Source: Oasisia sp. SBJ-2009
Lineage: Eukaryota; Annelida; Polychaeta; Sabellida; Siboglinidae
Length of the DNA stretch: 64,000 bases
Reading direction: 5' to 3'
Assembly: GCA_964017155.1 (NCBI GenBank)
Contig: OZ024863.1
Span: forward strand, 39,182,617-39,246,616
The position numbers and the translations under genes are program-made. Under the pieces are notes generated by a model. The model made no database searches. It was not told where the DNA came from and saw only the letters and a program-made list of their open reading frames with translations. Positions within the stretch are counted from its first letter, which is position 1. Each line of letters begins with the position of its first letter. This document shows, piece by piece, positions 13,245-49,272 of this stretch.

Positions 13245-13657
13245 GACAGAGAGAGAGACAGAGAGAGAGACAGAGAGAGAGAGAGACAGAGAGAGAGACA
13301 GAGAGAGACAGAGAGAGAGACAGAGAGAGACAGAGAGAGAGAGAGAGACAGAGAGAGAGACAGAGAGTGAGAGACAGAGAGAGAGACAGAGAGAGAGAGA
13401 TAGACACAGAGAGAGACAGAGAGAGACAGAGAGAGAGACACAGAGAGAGAGAGACAGAGAGAGAGACAGAGAGAGAGAGAGACAGAGAGAGAGAGACAGA
13501 GAGAGACAGAGAGAGAGACAGAGAGAGAGACACAGAGAGAGAGAGAGACAGAGAGAGAGAGAGACAGAGAGAGAGAGACAGAGAGAGAGACAGACAGAGA
13601 GAGACAGAGAGAGACAGACAGACAGACAGACAGAGACAGACAGAGACACAGAGACAC

Positions 13658-13722
<65 letters not shown>

Positions 13723-13735
13723 CAGAGACAGAGAG
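13027..13735 (+). repeat. (GA)n/(GACA)n purine-rich microsatellite
   Basis: About 700 bp of GA and GACA units in irregular alternation, with pure (GACA)n blocks at both ends. The plus strand is almost all purine apart from the C of GACA. Mirror-symmetric GA blocks could form triplex DNA. Frames of up to 290 codons across it (Arg-Glu-Arg or Ser-Leu) are repeat translation. Confidence 0.95.
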
Positions 13736-14328
13736 TAGGGGGTACATTGGTGTATACGTCTGTGAGACAGCGTGCAGGATATTGCTGTGTGGCGTGTAAA
13801 GATTTCCCTTGTTCATATTCGTGTATAAATTCTGTAAGAATTTTGTTTTTTTTGTAATCAAATCTTAACTCATGCCTTACAGATCACACGGGAGAGAAAC
13901 GGTTGCGAACAACAGCAGCGGAATCAGCAGTAGTACCAGCATTTCTGGCAGGTGGAGCGAGTTGTATTTCAAGTACGGCGAAGTCCCACAGGTGGCAGCA
14001 CCTATTTCTGCGGATTGCAAGTGCTTATTTAATTAAGGGAAACAAAAGGCAACGTTTGTTGGTATGCAACAAAAATGTAAATACAAACAATCAGTTTTGT
14101 ATACGTGATTGACCTAGAACGTGGTCTCATTGTGGTAGAATCTACCAAAATCTCGGGTAATATAATGTCTGATACACTGCAAATGACGTGATGATTTCGC
14201 TAAAGGCAGCCATTGATAGAGTAGCGCTATATTTACCGCTACGCTCCCGGGACAAACCGCAGGAGTCTGTGACTCTACATACGTAGTTATAGTTATTATT
14301 TGTGATCATCCCACACAGTAACGTTTCT
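13736..14328. other. no gene recognised
   Basis: Unique sequence between the GA array and an inverted-repeat element. Nothing recognised. Confidence 0.4.
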
Positions 14329-14331
14329 TTA

Positions 14332-15079
14332 AGCTCGGCGTACACTACACGACAAAAGTTTGTGTTTGGACAACAAACGATAAATGTTGGTGGACCGCGC
14401 ACACTACACAACAAACGGTGTACATACGCGCAATAAATGTAATAGTTATTGTTGCGATCCTAGCGTAGTTTAGTTAAACTAAATGCAAACGCTGAGGTCA
14501 TGCTATGTTGAGAAAATCGAGGTGCTGCCGGGCTAAGCAATATATTCGCGAGCATGACGAGCAAAGGGCGTGCAGAATCTTATAACTTGATCACGTAGCG
14601 AAGAGAGACATATGAATTCGCAAAATATCACAGGATAGAACCGGCACACTTCGATTATATCTTAATAACGATAGACCCTGTCTTCGCCCATTTTGACATA
14701 ACATTCAGAAAGCCCATCTCGTCTGCAGATAAATTGGCCAACACGATTCTAGACATGATATTATTAAGTATTAGTATTTAGTAGTACCATCAACAAAGAC
14801 GCCAAAATGATACGGCGGCGCCTTAGCCAGTCTTTTATAGTCAGTGGGTGGGATTGGTCGTTGTTATAAAAGTTTTGTTGTGTTGCTGATTGGCCTACAC
14901 AACGCATGTCTGGCCGATTACATTTTTGAATCGGCCATACTTGTATTGCGTTGGCCAGGACAACGAAAGACAAACGTTACAGCAAGTCTTTACAGTACAT
15001 TAGCGCACATTGGCAACAACAGTTTTAAGTCGGCAAACCGCGCGACTTACAACAAATGTTTTATAGTGTACGCCGGGCT
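14332..15079. mobile_element. non-autonomous TIR DNA transposon with TTA duplication
   Basis: The left end AGCTCGGCGTACACTACA and the reverse complement of the right end AGCCCGGCGTACACTATA form terminal inverted repeats that continue imperfectly inward. The element is flanked by TTA at 14329-14331 and 15080-15082, a 3-bp target duplication of the kind made by PIF/Harbinger transposases. At about 750 bp without a transposase frame it would be a deletion derivative or MITE. The superfamily rests on the target duplication alone. Confidence 0.7.
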
Positions 15080-15082
15080 TTA

Positions 15083-16055
15083 AGATACATTTGAGAAAAA
15101 AACCAGGTTGTCGTTTTGATGCAGGAGTGAATCTTGGGAGAAGGAAGAAAAACGAGATTGTTTTGATAGATAATTCACTGGTGACTCGTCAATACAACCA
15201 CCACAGCGCCACCTGTCGAGTATTGCACATTTCACGTTTTTAATGACGCCTATCAGCTTGACACGACTACAACATCGACAACATCGGTTCTCGCAACACA
15301 ACAGTCTTTGGAGTGGTATTCGGCCGTCATATTCACAGTCTGCGCTAACAACACCAGCCTAGCTCGATATATCGTCAAGGCTGCAGGACATTACAAAGCG
15401 TTAATTCACACGAACCATTCATCCGCTGGTATTACAGCACTGTCTTTTAACTCCAGCAAGCACGCACATCCTGTCTTGTCTGTACTTTGCGATATGGCGA
15501 AGCGACACGACGTTTTGGTATACTTTTTATAATACGAAGCAAACAGACTTATTGAACATGTGGCACCTCAGTTTAACGCCAAACATTACAGTTTTCGTAT
15601 GCTACATCGAACGTTATATACATGTTTGTCTATGTTGACACACTAACGATAACATTAATATATTTCCTATTCGATTAGCATATATAGTGGCGGTAATCAA
15701 AACATTTCAAAACAAATTGTTATTTAAACAATCATGTAAAAATAACTTACATAGCCAATGCCAAAGCTTTTCGGTTATAAATTTGAGCAGTGACTCTGAT
15801 GTCGCACACACGTGGTCATGTACTGTAGCGCGCCCTCTAACGGACAGTCATGGCAAACAGCAGTACTGCAGCGCCATCTTTCGTGAATGCTAGTTCAAAT
15901 ATGCAACATCGCAGAATAGTTTTATTCAAATGAAAACGATTTCATAGATGTTTAAACTCACCAATATGCAGTCTTGTTAAAAATACAACTTTAAATGGAA
16001 TGCAAAAAACCTTTCACACCGAACAATCTTATTCATAAATCGAACTGCATTAACA
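15083..16055. other. region downstream of the SLC16-like gene
   Basis: No gene recognised. The transcript of the minus-strand transporter probably ends near 16056, or within this region if a later poly(A) site is used. Confidence 0.4.
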
Positions 16056-16061
16056 TTTATT
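16056..16061 (-). terminator. candidate polyadenylation signal AATAAA
   Basis: AATAAA on the minus strand, about 135 nt after the transporter stop codon. Position and motif fit a short 3' UTR. Other A-rich motifs lie nearby, so this choice is not certain. Confidence 0.45.
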
Positions 16062-16195
16062 TGCAGGAATGTTATCAATAAAAATGTGTAGGAAATGTGA
16101 TCTAGACCGACGTGACAAAAAATTGCCATTTGTTTTTAATAATCTTATCTCACCACATGAACACTTTTCATTAGATAAGTTGGAATGTTATGCTT

Positions 16196-38476
<22,281 letters not shown>

Positions 38477-38576
38477 GTGATTTGGTGATGAATAACAATA
38501 TACTAGTTTTATAAGATTGTCTAACCTAGTATACAGGTGTAACCAGTCACAATCACGGTTAGCGCTACTTGCAAAT

Positions 38577-38635
38577 GTTCAATACAATAATACAATAACC
38601 TTTAATAGTCCCCCATAGAGGAAATTCTTGTGATA
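38577..38635 (-). mobile_element. retroposon 3' tail
   Basis: On the minus strand GAATTTCCTCTATGGGGGAC, then TATTAAAGGTTATTG and (TATTG)n. A LINE/SINE terminus similar to those at 11809 and 21715. Confidence 0.5.
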
Positions 38636-40229
38636 AATATGTCATGTTCTGTATGTAAAACTCACTACAAAACACACACTATTAGAAAGAAAGCACGTCA
38701 AATAAATAACTACTGCATAATAAATCAGATCGTAAAATAGAAACAAAATGTGCAACACATTTGGTTGATGACAATTCGTTCACCGACACGAGGTGGAATA
38801 TAGCCTGTCTACAGACAGTAACGCGTCTATCGTGATCGACTGGAGTAACTGACGACGACTTGGATATAGGCGCATTGGGCGTGCTCTCAGCGACTATGCG
38901 AGGCGCTTTTTGTAAAGCGGTGAGAGGGATTGACTTTGTAGGACAGCCTCAGTGATTTGTGAATCATAATTAGTGCTTCAAGTCTCCGTACTGAGTGATT
39001 TGTGTGACGCTTCGTAAAGCCAGTAATCCGACTGCTGCATTCTCGTGTTGAGTTTTTCCCATTTAGAGCCGTCGTGCCACAAACATGTCACAGATAGAGC
39101 TCTACGCCTAGGCCGCCCAATTCCCAGGATCAGAATTATTTCTCAAAATAACATTTATTTGGAAATCATTTGTCTTGTGTATCATAATGGGGAGGAGATG
39201 AACGCAATGACCCCACTTGTGTCGACGTCACTAGCCGACAGTGTCACACGCGTGAATAGGCGCTGTAAAAGGTACTATAACTATTAGAAATATACTATTA
39301 CGTGACAGGTCGCAATGGTGGTGTTATAGCTACTAACGCGACTTGTGGTGTTGGAGAATTTGCAAGCGTGCGATCTCGGCTCCGATCTCGATCCAGATCG
39401 CACCGTGCGCTGGTTGTGAGTGTTAGAACGTCGAACGACGCTCACGATGCTGCTGGGATTGGTAAATGAGTCAAGATCGGTGCGCTTGCAGATAGTCTAA
39501 CAAATTGTTTAATGCGTAACAGTAACTACCGAATACATAACCGGGAAAACCTGTTGCGTTCATATTGTAACAGTGGTAGAAAGACAAGCAGAGCAACTGA
39601 CACGCGGGTGCTTGTAGACGGATACATAAAATGTAATCGCTTCACGGGCGGTGACATGGCTTATTGCGCATGCGTAAAGTGTATTGTAATGACGTAACAA
39701 TGGGGATACATTTGGCCCTAGATACCGATGCGGAACACTGTCGTTCTATCCTTCGTCTACGTCATCACCCTTACACTTAGAGACGATGGCACTGAAGACG
39801 ACAATCTCAGCAAGCCGCGAATGAAAGGAATAAAACCAATTGACTCGCTATTAATTATTCGTCCCCGAGTCCCGGGCGTGTCATTTACGTTCGCTGACCA
39901 TTACGAATCTCTCGCGGATAATACGCGAAGTGGACATTGATAATGTATATGCTCTGTCCACCTTTCATCCATCTGTATCAGTTAGCACCTACGTTATGGC
40001 CTGTCCGAGTTACGGATTCATACAGTGCACGCGTTTAATGTGTTTCGTGCTAGAGTGTGTGTTGTCGTGTTATGTCTTCAAAGGGTACACGTATCATTTA
40101 TTTCACATTAACACTAACAGGCTTAGTAGGTATGTCAGACACACGAATTCATATCATAGAGCATCATCCGCTAGTCGTCATGTCGGAAAGCTACATCATA
40201 TTTGTGCCAATTAGTTTACAACATTACAT
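38636..40229. other. no gene recognised
   Basis: Unique intergenic sequence. Nothing supported. Confidence 0.4.
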
Positions 40230-40991
40230 TACAAAATGCCATGAAAAAAATGGACCGCCAAGCCATATTCAAACGTATTGTGCTTGAAAGTGATGTAATG
40301 TTCAACGTCGAAAAAGTCAATATGGGGCAATGACTTGACGATGCGAGCGAGTATACCAAAATAGTTTATAAGTATCGTCACGTATATAGTTAATTTTGTT
40401 GTCTAGCCAAGTAAATCTCGCGACTTGAATTTGGGTCGCGGCCCAAAAGTGGAGAACCGCTGACAAGAACCGCAATAACATAACACCAATTTTCTGGAGA
40501 CAAGCGTGACCACTAAACAATGCCATCCATCCATCCATCCATCCATCCATCCATCCATCCATCCATCCATCCATCCATCCATCCATCCATCCATCCATCC
40601 ATCCATCCATCCATCCATCCATCCATCCATCCATCCATCCATCCATCCATCCATCCATCCATCCATCCATCCATCCATCATTATGGAATGAGCTGCTTGA
40701 GAAAAACCTTGAAAATCAGTCACACTGACAATGTCATGTCACTATGTGACTGTGCGCGAGACTATTGAGCGCGCACAAAGGCCTGTGTGTGGAACTGTTG
40801 GCTTCAGTGATGAAAAGGAAACTCCAGTGATACGATCACGTAACAAGATTGACTGACCTAGTTCGCTGTACAACGGTGGACGGAAAAAGACAAAAGAATA
40901 AATGGGCAGACAATATCCAATAATGGACCGGAGTTGACCTCGCCTCAACCCATGCACCGGAGATACAGAGACAGAAAGAGCTAACACAAAA

Positions 40992-40999
<8 letters not shown>
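40230..40999 (+). mobile_element. non-LTR retrotransposon 3' copy A, with expanded (CCAT)n
   Basis: Aligns along its length with 45187-45775. The 3' part is the decayed C-terminus of an ORF2 of the type ending WYgHVTR...GkRRp...kWaDNIqxWTG, disrupted here by stops and small deletions. It contains an internal (CCAT)n of about 39 units (40522-40679) where the other copy has about three. It ends in ACACAAAATATTAATA and runs into (TA)n. Confidence 0.75.
40522..40679 (+). repeat. (CCAT)n microsatellite, about 39 units
   Basis: A perfect array located inside a dispersed repeat whose sister copy has only three units at the same position (about 45443-45455). Confidence 0.97.
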
Positions 41000-41053
<54 letters not shown>

Positions 41054-41184
41054 TATATACATATATATATATAACATACACATACACATATAACCTGTAT
41101 ATAACAATATTTATACACATATACATATATACACAAACACATACACGCGCACAAACACATATAAACATATATACCTATATATAC

Positions 41185-41264
<80 letters not shown>

Positions 41265-41287
41265 CATGCACACACACGCACGCACGC

Positions 41288-41335
<48 letters not shown>
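41000..41335 (+). repeat. (TA)n, TATACACATA and (CA)n arrays
   Basis: Successive (TA)n, interrupted TACACATA sequence, (TA)n again, then (CA)n from about 41290. Confidence 0.93.
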
Positions 41336-41580
41336 CGTATTTCGCAAACGGCAATTATTTGAATTATTTGTGTGTCAACCCTCCAAGTCGGGCTGTCATC
41401 GCCAACTCTCTACAAACACCCGACTATCGGAATCAATGTTTTGTTGTAAAGATACGCGAAGCACCGCCTCCAAGGTTTACCTACGACAAACCTTGAATTA
41501 ATGGAAAATGGATGAAAAACATCAAACACTTTCTGCTCACTTAAATGAACGTGTCACTTTGTTGACACACGACCTCCGAT
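41336..41580 (+). repeat. duplicated segment, copy 1 left part
   Basis: Matches 50848-51094 at high identity (GTGTGTCAACCCTCCA, ACCTACGACAAACCTTG). The match stops at CCGAT, and the continuation of the other copy resumes here at 44394. Confidence 0.85.
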
Positions 41581-41809
41581 CTGTGTTCCTCCTCCTCGCC
41601 CCCTGCGTCTGGTGGTTCAGTCATCCCGCCTTAGCATGGAATACTATTTACCCTCTCCCACTGACAAGTAGAACACTCGCCTACATGTAGATATCAATAA
41701 CCTTCCTAGCGAACGTGAACATGTTCACGTGGATGGCAAATAAAGAGAGAAATAGAACACACCAACAAACGCGAACGCATAGACAGACAGAGAGATAGAC
41801 TGAGACAGA

Positions 41810-42034
41810 GATATACACACATACACACACACGCACGCACGCATACACCACACACACACATAACACACTCACCACACACACACACACAGACCCACACAGA
41901 CCCACACAGACCCACACACACACACACACACACACCACACACACCACACACACCACACACACCACACACACCACACACACCACACATACACACACCACAC
42001 ACCACACACACGCACACCACACACACGCACACAA

Positions 42035-42104
<70 letters not shown>

Positions 42105-42115
42105 CACACGCATGC
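41810..42115 (+). repeat. interrupted (CA)n with CACCACACA units
   Basis: CA-rich repeats including blocks of ACACACCAC, ACAGACCCAC and ACGC. Long Cys-Val frames on the minus strand are repeat translation. Confidence 0.93.
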
Positions 42116-44393
42116 ACTACGCGTTTCACAGCCTTTCAGAATAAAATTGCCATTCAACCACAAGAGAAGACATAACCCTTTTCCTCCAGGTACAATATGC
42201 ATCTGCCCATATACCTAGAATATGGGAATAGTGCAATTTACCAAAAAGATATTTCCGAACAATGAAATTTACCATGAAATTCTTAAATACTATAAATTAA
42301 ATACGTCATGAAAAAGTCGTTAAAACACACACACAGACACTTACATTAGGTAGCATTTGGGAGCATGTAATCAGATATTAAAAATATTATTCTGAAAATC
42401 CTAGTTTGGTACCAATACAACATCTTGCTGAACTAATTAAGCCTTTATTTATTACAGAAAAAAAACATATGGCGGGGTAAATAAATGTTGATTAACGCCA
42501 CACAATATAATTGTGTTAATACCGTGCGAGTATATTAATACGTTAATGCTATCGCTAAATATGTCCAAAGGTTCGTTGGGTTTGTCTGTACTGTGTTCTG
42601 CGTGGACCGGACTATACCGTCATTTTCCTTTCTTGCGAGCTGCCTCTAAGCCATCTCTAGTCGGCCATTTCGTTTTTTTCTGCTGACTTCTATACACTGC
42701 TTCATGTCATGATACACGTCGAGCTCTAGTAACGCTGATGCCATATGTCAAAGAAACGACCGCCGGCGCCTAATTCGTGTGGTACACTTCAGGTGCTGAC
42801 ACTGCAGAAGACAGGCAGCGCGGTTAGCATGAAAGGAACAATACCTTAGTGAATGCATCATATGTACCTTTGTGGGTTGGCGCATACGGCGAACACGAAG
42901 GTGCAACAAGAAGAAGGAACCGGATGTGTATGCTCACGACAGTGTTCTCGGCGACTTTTCTGGTTTTCCTGTCGTCTTCGCGGCGAGACTCGTGCGCGTG
43001 CCTCTTGCCAGTTTCTCTCTCGCGGAAACAGCGACTCGAGAACTGCCGGTGTGTGTCGGTATGGCCACGAGCTGCCGCCGTCCGAGTCGCCGACGCTGAC
43101 GAATGCCAATCACTGGAGCGACATTGTAATTGGTCGGCGCATACATTATGGATCAGCCGCCTTCGTAGCTTCGTGCTGACGACGGACGACAGCGTCATCC
43201 TAAGGTCGGCATTCCCTCTGAATTTATCATCGGCAATAGTTGCTAATTTATACCGAAGCCGGCTCAACGACCTATTCGAGATACGGACGTCGGCTTTGCA
43301 AGAGGGTCTAACTTGTCGTTCTGTGGGTGCAGAAAGGAACAGAGGTACCGAGGCACGGAAGCGCCAACGCAGCGTCAGATTCAAGAGACGACGACAGATA
43401 AAAACCTGTCACACAGTCGCCAGAATACAAGGTAAGTTAATGTTGATTAGTTTGATCATGTGAAAACACATTTTGTTTACCATCAACTCATTTGCATTTT
43501 GAAAGATACACACTATAATGTATGTGTGGTGTTCTGATATGTTGTCGTAAAAGTAGTTAGTAATTTGTTTGTGCGATCACGTCGCTGGTACATACGATGT
43601 TGTTGCTGATTTATTTGATGTTGTTGTCGATGTCATAACTCTGTACTACGCTCCTGCAACTGCTGCAACAGCTGAAGCAGCAACAGCAACAATGTCGGCT
43701 GCTGTTGTCACTGACATCCTAACTACATATCGCCTGACGAATTACGTTTTCACATGCCTATACTAACCAGCGTCTTTTCTGTTATCAATTAACGCATTCA
43801 TTGTGTTCGGCGTAATCTGACATATAACGCATGTACATCAGCGCGCAGTACACAAAGTAACATGAGTCGTCTAGTCAATTCTCGCACCGCACTCATACCA
43901 CCGACTCTGTGAAGCCGCCATCTTGAGCTCATATCGTCCGAGCAGCCACATAATCATTATATCACACATCTATAATTTACGAAATCGCACTGGCAATCAT
44001 CGTCGCTAGCATGCCGCAGTTGGAAGCACGCGTCATCATAACATTTAAAGTTTAGAATAAATATTCCGTATACACCATTAAGGACACATGCAAAGGTCGG
44101 ACATTTCCGAACCATCCTACAATTGGCAGACATTTTGAATGTGCTCAAGCAACAAACATCACAGCTCACCGAGAGCAGGACTAAACATTAACTGGCTGAT
44201 ATAATCAGAAACATGGTCCATTCTCATGAATATGTCCACTTGTCAAGAAACAAATAAAGGAACGTCACCGGAAAGCAGTTTAGAAGAGTTGTGGTACTGT
44301 CCTCCTATTATCGCCCAAACAATACTATTGTTTTGCTCCGAAATGATATCTTTAACTAGTTTGGCCGGAAACGTCACGTTATATAACATTGTC
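42116..44393. other. part of a 2.8-kb insertion; one long open frame ending at a splice-donor match
   Basis: No family recognised. The plus frame 42849-43463 is open for 204 codons in CpG-rich DNA, and a strong donor match ACAAG|GTAAGTTAA lies at about 43431, so an exon is conceivable. Overlapping frames on both strands are also open, which weakens the case. Confidence 0.3.
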
Positions 44394-44890
44394 TAATTCG
44401 CAAGAACCAACCCAATATATTGATCAACATCGTTTGAAAAATTAATAATGTTTTTATAGCGTCCCAAATAGTTCTGTCATTGTCGACTGGTGACTGCGCA
44501 CAATCGCTGTGTTTTTCACCAGCCGGAACATCCGTCAAACCTTTAATACGCCGATCTTGTCGACAGTATATAGAGACACCACTATATGGGATAATCACGA
44601 ATATGTTCGTTGGTGATAAACTGATATTATATTCAGCAATCCAAGCGTTGTGTCATGTCACGTGATAAGATGTGATGTGGTGTGATGTGATGTGTTGTTG
44701 TATTCGTGCACTACAAGCTATACCAGTCTGCCGGAGAGAGCCATTGGAAACCGGGGGGTTGTAAAAGTGACCGCCAGCGATAGATCATCAATGGAGCTAA
44801 TACGTCTGCAGGGCTACTGATACGACAAGCACGGTCACGTGATGTAGCGCTGAAGACAAAAGCACTCTTCCGCTACACGAATTCACGGAT
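44394..44890 (+). repeat. duplicated segment, copy 1 right part
   Basis: Matches 51095-51605. Shared landmarks are GACTGCGCACAATCGCTGTG, CCGGAACATCCGTCAAACC, the GATGTGATGTGGTGTG run and GGAGCTAATACGTCTGCAGG. Confidence 0.85.
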
Positions 44891-44904
44891 GTGTCGTAAT
44901 GTTT

Positions 44905-45165
44905 AAATCACTGTCATTATAGCGCACTACAGTCACGTGATTTACGCTTGCTATCACAACATGCGTCAAACCTGTTTGACTCGTGTTGATTTGCGACAAA
45001 TAACTTTGTAGAGAGGTGATATACATCCTAATGAACAACCTGTAGTATTTATACCATAAATGCATTGTCCTTTCGCTGCACATTAATGATTTTACATTTA
45101 TCGCGCATGCGCAGAAACGTCAAACGGAACGTTTATAACGCCGGAAAATGTAAGCGCTACAGCGA
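44905..45165 (+). mobile_element. partial copy of the MITE-like element
   Basis: Corresponds to the inverted complement of 27935-28202 and ends with the same arm (GATTTTACATTTATCGCGC to AAAATGTAAGCGC). The second arm is missing. Confidence 0.8.
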
Positions 45166-45186
45166 CCCAAAAAGTGGGTCTCACAG

Positions 45187-45775
45187 CCATAGTCATACGT
45201 GTTGTACTTGAAAGTGATGTAATGTTAAACGTCGAAAAAAGTCAATATGCGGCAATGACCTAGCGATGCTTCCGACTGTACCAAAATGTTTTATAAATAT
45301 CGTCATGTATATAGGTAATTTTGTTGTCTAACCAAGCAAATCCCGCTACTTGAATTTGGGTCGCGACCCAAACGTCAAGAACCGCTGACAATTTGATTGA
45401 ATAACAGGTATTTCTGGAGACAAATGTAACAACTAAACAATGCCATCCATCCATCATTATGCGTGAGAAAGACCTTGGATATAAGTCACACTGACAATGT
45501 CACTAAGAGACGCTGCGAGAGACGATTGAGCGCGCACACAGGCCCTTATGAAGACATGTTGCCAACAGCGAGGAAAAGGAAACTCCAGTGGTACGATCAC
45601 GTAACAAGATTGACTGACCTAGTTCGCCGTGCAACGGTGGACGGAAAAAGACGACCAGAAAAACAAAAGAATAAATGGGCAGACAACATCCAATAATGGA
45701 CCGGAGTGGACCTTGCTTCAACGCAAGCACTGGAGATACAGAGACAGAAAGAGCTAACCCAAAATATTATTATAC
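45187..45775 (+). mobile_element. non-LTR retrotransposon 3' copy B
   Basis: The plus frame 45463-45696 reads ISHTDNVTKRRCERRLSAHT, then LPTARKRKLQWYDHVTRLTD, then KQKNKWADNIQ. This is the tail found at the C-terminus of many RTE-like and related ORF2 proteins (...KRKLRWYGHVTR...RKRWEDNIKEWTG). A stop follows DNIQ where EWTG is usual. It ends at AAAATATTATTATACATG and continues into a giant (TATGTG)n. Sister copies are at 40230 (+) and 46972 (-). Confidence 0.8.
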
Positions 45776-46971
<1,196 letters not shown>

Positions 46972-47150
46972 TATACTAATATTTTGTGTTAGCTCTTTCT
47001 GTCTCTGTGTCTCCGGTGCTTGGGTTGAGGCGAGGTTCACTCCGGTCCATTATTGGATGTTGTCTGCCCATTTATTCTTTTGGTTTTCTGGTCGTCTTTT
47101 TCCGTCCACCGTTGCACGGCGAACTAGGTCAGTCAATCTTGTTACGTGAT
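46972..47150 (-). mobile_element. non-LTR retrotransposon 3' copy C, inverted
   Basis: Inverted complement of 45593-45775. The minus translation again gives VTRLTDLVRRATVDGKRRPE and NKWADNIQ, then a stop. Identity to copy B ends at TTGTTACGTGAT, about 47150. Confidence 0.85.
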
Positions 47151-47176
47151 ATTTTCGAGCTGATTATATTAATATG

Positions 47177-48528
47177 TTAAGTGTTTACCCACATATATAT
47201 TCCTAGGAAATTCACGTATTCATCTTTGTTGTACTTGCTAATCTGGTTAATAACTTCATTGTTTATTTTAACACTACCTTTTACTTCATAGTTACTATTA
47301 TTAGGACCAGAGACACAATAGTGTGTCTTTTTAACATTAACTTTAAGACACAGCTTGTTTGTACACAACCGATTGTATATATATTTTTAATTTGTGGCTT
47401 AGCGTTAGGGTTAAATAATCAACATCACAATCTGAATGATAAATTGTTGTATCATCAGCAAAAGATAATAAGTTAAGAGACGTCGAATTTGATATATCAT
47501 TAATATAGATTAGAAAAAGCACAGGTCCTAATATGGATCCTTTAGGTACTCCATGTCACCATGAGTTAAGTGGTGATTTGTACTCATTCATTTCAATGTA
47601 CTGTTTACGATTAGATAAGTAACTGGAGAACCATTTATTACTGATGCATCTAATGCCATAATGACATAATTTATATAGCAAAACATCATGATTAATAGTG
47701 TCAAATGTTTCGGATAAATCAAGAAATACAGCCATAATATCTTTAGAAAGTGTGTCATTTGCACCTACTATGTCTTTGAGTAAATGCAATATTGGGTGTA
47801 TAGTGGAATGTTTAGAGCGAAATCCATATTGATGTTACAAATCTATTACACACGATTTTTTCCATTATTTTGGAACGTGCAGGTAGAATACTTATTGGTC
47901 TATAGTTATTAAAAACATTCTTATTTCCTGATTTATATATTGGAATTAGCTTAGCAACCTTTAGATTTTCTGGGACAACATCAGTAACAAAGGATTGATT
48001 TATAATATGCCTAAGTGGTATGATTATTTTTTCTTTAGTCAGCTGGATAAGTTTTGTCGATAAACTGTCAAAACCTACAGTCCATTTTGTTTTTAGATAT
48101 GTCACTACATTTTTAATCTAGTTTATATCAGTTGGTTGCACGAAGAAATTTGCAGAAGATCTATCTTTTAAGTACGAATGAAATGAGGTTGCAGGAGAAG
48201 GTACAGATTCGCTTACTGTTTTACCTATTTTGGCGAAGAAATTATTAAATTCTTCAGTAATAATGTTATTGTTTGACACTTTTTCTCCATTTACATTGAA
48301 CATTTCAGGGAAATGTAAACATATTTTTTGTTTTGAGATAACCTGCATCAGTGTGATTCATGTGTCTTTGATGCTATATTTGTGTCCTTCCAATATCTCA
48401 GCATAATATTTAATCTGAGAAGCTCTTTTTGTCTTATTGTATATTCTACAATATTATGCTCTATAAACATTCTCTCTCTCTCTCTCTGTCTGTCTGTCTG
48501 TCTGTATGTCTGTCTGTCTGTCTGTCTG

Positions 48529-48609
<81 letters not shown>

Positions 48610-49272
48610 CATATTTGGTTTATGTAACTTTCTTCGGAGTAGTTTGTCTCTATTTATTGACGGAACAAGTAGGCCAGACGTTATCCAGGGTTCTCTTTTA
48701 ATATATATATTTTTTAGTTTGATATTTTTGACTGGGCATGATATTTCAAACAATGATTTATATATTTGCATTAAATTATTATATGCTTCATTTGGATCAA
48801 TAGCAGATAACACAAAAGTGTAATCTGCTCTTGCTAATAGATTTCTAAATTTAAAATTTTTACATTCGTTCAGCTGGCGTATTTGTTTATATTTTATATT
48901 ATGCACAGGAGGTATACCATATATTAAATGGAATATTCCTAAGTGGTCCGTCATATCTGTGATAATAATCCCAGAGTCATAATCTGTGTGACTATGATTG
49001 GAATACAAATGGTCTATAAGAGTTGCTGTTGTAGAAATTATTCTTGTTGGCTTTGTTATGTGAGTAATACATCCTTGTGCTATTACATTGTCTATAAAAT
49101 CATTAGTTTTTTTGGTGGGTTACAAAATGTAGTAAATTTATATTAAAATTACCCATTTGATAGGCTATTTTATTTTCACTTGATATTTTGTCCTGAATAT
49201 ATAATACTGCCCTTGTAAAAAAATCAAGATGGGCACGCGGATGAGAATTTGGACGATATATTACACCCACAA
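47177..49272 (-). pseudogene. degenerate LINE: endonuclease end and reverse transcriptase
   Basis: Minus-strand frames in order: GVIYRPNSHP and MGNFNINLL (endonuclease, usually GDFN) near 49130-49270; TDHLGIF and REPWITSGLL (48640-48960); the inter-domain FNNFFAKIGKT; the RT start NNYRPISILP; motif A FLDLSETFDTINHDV (47700-47745); GSILGPVLFLIYIND; and the catalytic FADD at 47451-47462; then VNFLGIYM. It is a CR1/jockey-group non-LTR element. It is dead: a TGA at 47556-47558 sits just before the GVPKGS block, a stop lies near 48119, there are frame breaks, and a (CT)n block is inserted at 48470-48607. Confidence 0.85.
48470..48607 (+). repeat. (CT)n/(CTGT)n inside the LINE
   Basis: CT and CTGT units interrupt the region linking endonuclease and reverse transcriptase of the LINE relic. 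Confidence 0.95.

Noticed and set aside
12938..13861. Open frames of 180-290 codons across the GA/GACA array
   Set aside because: Translations are pure Arg-Glu or Ser-Leu repeats in all frames. They follow from the repeat unit lacking stops.
41681..42202. 173-codon Cys-Val-rich frame
   Set aside because: Translation of an interrupted CA microsatellite.
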